A stretch of 23,671 nucleotides of DNA from CALKHT01 sp964511575 (GTDB lineage: Bacteria > Planctomycetota > Phycisphaerae > Phycisphaerales > Phycisphaeraceae), in NCBI GenBank assembly GCA_964511575.1, contig CAZEFM010000058.1:1-23671 (forward strand), in the 5' to 3' direction. Position 1 is the first letter of the stretch. Every line of letters starts with the position of its first letter. The position numbers and the translations under genes are program-made. The notes under the pieces are model-generated. The model saw only the letters and a list, made by a program, of their open reading frames with translations, did not search any database and was not told the DNA's origin. Of the stretch, positions 22,640 to 23,671 are shown piece by piece.

Positions 22640-23437
22640 ATGGTTTCCAAGCCAGAGGCACGATCGGAAATGCAGAACACCGAAGAACCAGCATTGTTCG
22701 CCGAGGATGAGCGGTTTTCACTCGATCCCCAGTCGCCGGTCCCGCTTTATCACCAGATGGAGCAGGTCATTCTCGAGCGGATCCGGCGGGAGCAGGCGAT
22801 CGGCCGCAAACTGCCGCGCGAGATGGATTTGATGAAAATCTTCGGTGTCAGCCGCGCCACGGTCAAAAAGACCACCGACCAGCTCGCCGACAAGGGGCTT
22901 ATCGAGCGTAAACGGGCCGTCGGCACGCGCGTGGTGCGTACCAACATCACCGAGGACCTCGGCCGGCTCAAAAGCTACACCGAGCAGATGGAATCCAAGG
23001 GTCTGAAGGTCAGCACGCGCCTCATCGCCGCCCGGATTCAGGCACCCAGCAAGGAGGTGCAGGAAAAGCTTCGACTGAAAAAGGGGGAAAAGTGCCTGCA
23101 GATTCGCCGTCTTCGCGGCACGAGCGAGGTGTTCCCCGTGGTGCTGCTGGAATCGAACCTGCCCGCGAGCCTGGAAATCGACCCGAAGGAGGATTTTCAG
23201 GGCTCGCTCTATCGCATTCTCGAAGACAAATACCGCATCCCCATCGAATGGGCTGAGGAAACGATCAGCGCCCGCCCCGCCACGAGTGACGAAGCATCGC
23301 ACCTGCGCATCAAAAAAGGCGACACCGTGCTGGTGATGGAACGCCTCACCTTCACGCGCCAGGACGCCCCCATTGAGTTCGTTCGCGCGGTGTATCGGCC
23401 CGAGCATTACTCCTTCTCGATTCGCCTCAAGCGCTAG
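22640..23437 (+). CDS. GntR-family transcriptional regulator, HutC/UTRA type
   Basis: The 265-residue protein has an N-terminal winged helix-turn-helix (about residues 32-100: 'SPVPLYHQMEQVILERIRRE', 'LPREMDLMKIFGVSRATV', 'KGLIERKRAVGTRVV'). A UTRA ligand-binding domain follows (about 115-260), ending in the typical 'RAVYRPEHYSFSIRLKR'. HutC-type members bind DNA as dimers and release it on binding a small effector, often a sugar phosphate or metabolite of the pathway they control. ATG at 22640 is the first in-frame ATG; ATG at 22670 and TTG at 22577 are alternatives, and no strong ribosome-binding site decides. It lies beside a copy of the element found at the sugar operon promoter and is the only regulator here apart from the sigma/FecR pair, so it probably controls both. 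Confidence 0.9.
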   Translation: MVSKPEARSEMQNTEEPALFAEDERFSLDPQSPVPLYHQMEQVILERIRREQAIGRKLPREMDLMKIFGVSRATVKKTTDQLADKGLIERKRAVGTRVVRTNITEDLGRLKSYTEQMESKGLKVSTRLIAARIQAPSKEVQEKLRLKKGEKCLQIRRLRGTSEVFPVVLLESNLPASLEIDPKEDFQGSLYRILEDKYRIPIEWAEETISARPATSDEASHLRIKKGDTVLVMERLTFTRQDAPIEFVRAVYRPEHYSFSIRLKR

Positions 23438-23450
23438 CCTGCGCCCCCTA

Positions 23451-23624
23451 TCGAAAGCCGATGCGATCTTCGTTGGCGCATCCGGTACCGGCGCGGCATT
23501 GCCGCAGGCCAACTTGCGAGAACGCGGCTTTACAGGGCCGATCTACCAGACGCTTGGCGCCGCAACCTTCGACTTCATCCGCATTGCCGGCGACGCTGCA
23601 AACAACTGCAGCGAGCGCAGGTAG
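23451..23624 (+). pseudogene. Fragment resembling a branched-chain amino-acid ABC transporter binding protein
   Basis: In one plus-strand frame, 'KADAIFVGASGTGAALPQ' continues through 'RERGFTGPIYQTLGA' and 'DFIRIAGDAA'. That is the wording of a middle-to-late segment of LivK-type periplasmic binding proteins (Peripla_BP_6). About 50 residues match this pattern before the frame reads into 'NNCSERR' and a stop at 23622-23624. There is no start codon, signal peptide or ribosome-binding site, and the resemblance begins just 13 bases after the GntR stop. It is therefore a gene remnant or the product of a misjoined assembly. Family assignment is from memory of the motif and not from a search. Confidence 0.45.
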
Positions 23625-23671
23625 TAGGGAAAGATCACAAAGGAATGTTTATTAAATTAAAAGATAAATTA
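23625..23671. other. AT-rich window end
   Basis: The last 40 or so bases switch abruptly to A and T, unlike everything before. A start-like CAAAGGAATG leads into an open frame (MFIKLKDKL) running off the end. Too short to identify. Confidence 0.4.

Noticed and set aside
22287..22721. Minus-strand 144-codon frame opposite the GntR start
   Set aside because: Overlaps the regulator gene and promoter region and shows no recognisable domain.
1..23671. CRISPR arrays, tRNA or rRNA genes, transposases, phage genes
   Set aside because: None seen: no regularly spaced repeats, no tRNA-like cloverleaf that I could recognise, and no transposase or integrase motif in any frame.

Overview
The window looks like a scaffold piece of a high-GC Planctomycetes-type genome, most likely Phycisphaerae or a relative. 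The clues are two PEP-CTERM proteins, two GFTLIELL-type pseudopilins, an ECF sigma factor of the Rhodopirellula/Verrucomicrobium type with a FecR-domain partner, a secretin N-terminal-domain protein with the 'YEINDLLVRVPDF' signature, a ThuA-domain protein and several Gfo/Idh/MocA oxidoreductases. A run of 100 N (20850-20949) marks an assembly gap.

Layout. (1) 1-917: an SRPBCC/AHSA1 protein and about 400 bases without a convincing gene. (2) 918-6034, plus strand: ECF sigma factor, coupled FecR-domain membrane protein, an intrinsic terminator-like hairpin, PEP-CTERM protein, pseudopilin and a coupled exported PHP-like protein, closed by a palindromic terminator-like element. This reads as a regulated envelope/extracellular cassette. 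(3) 5965-6689: a 725-base non-coding stretch with a good sigma70-type promoter, a strong hairpin, a 9-G run and repeated TTCCGGGAA-like boxes, leading into a secretin N-terminal-domain protein (6690-7676). (4) 7736-18399, minus strand: a tightly packed ten-gene carbohydrate catabolism operon. In transcription order it holds Gfo/Idh/MocA dehydrogenase, zinc alcohol dehydrogenase, FGGY kinase, shikimate-dehydrogenase-like enzyme, cupin phosphoglucose isomerase, 2-hydroxyacid dehydrogenase, UlaG-like lactonase, xylose-isomerase-like TIM barrel, L-fucose-isomerase-like enzyme and a second Gfo/Idh/MocA protein. (5) 18607-20849, minus strand: a second PEP-CTERM plus pseudopilin pair; the PEP-CTERM gene is cut at its 5' end by the N gap. 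(6) 21105-23437: an exported ThuA-domain protein divergent from a GntR/HutC-type regulator. (7) 23438-23671: a fragment resembling a branched-chain amino-acid ABC transporter binding protein, then an AT-rich end.

How it may fit together. The ten-gene operon starts at a promoter (TTGCAT, 16 bases, TACAAT) whose spacer holds the element TATGNCCGTACANNCGTA. The same element, in 16 of 21 positions, overlaps the predicted promoter of the ThuA gene next to the GntR regulator. I infer one regulon: the GntR protein controls both the sugar operon and the exported ThuA protein. The enzyme set could interconvert aldoses, ketoses, keto-sugars, lactones and sugar phosphates, but no transporter, glycoside hydrolase or aldolase is in the window, so the substrate is unknown. 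This is the best candidate here for an undescribed pathway.
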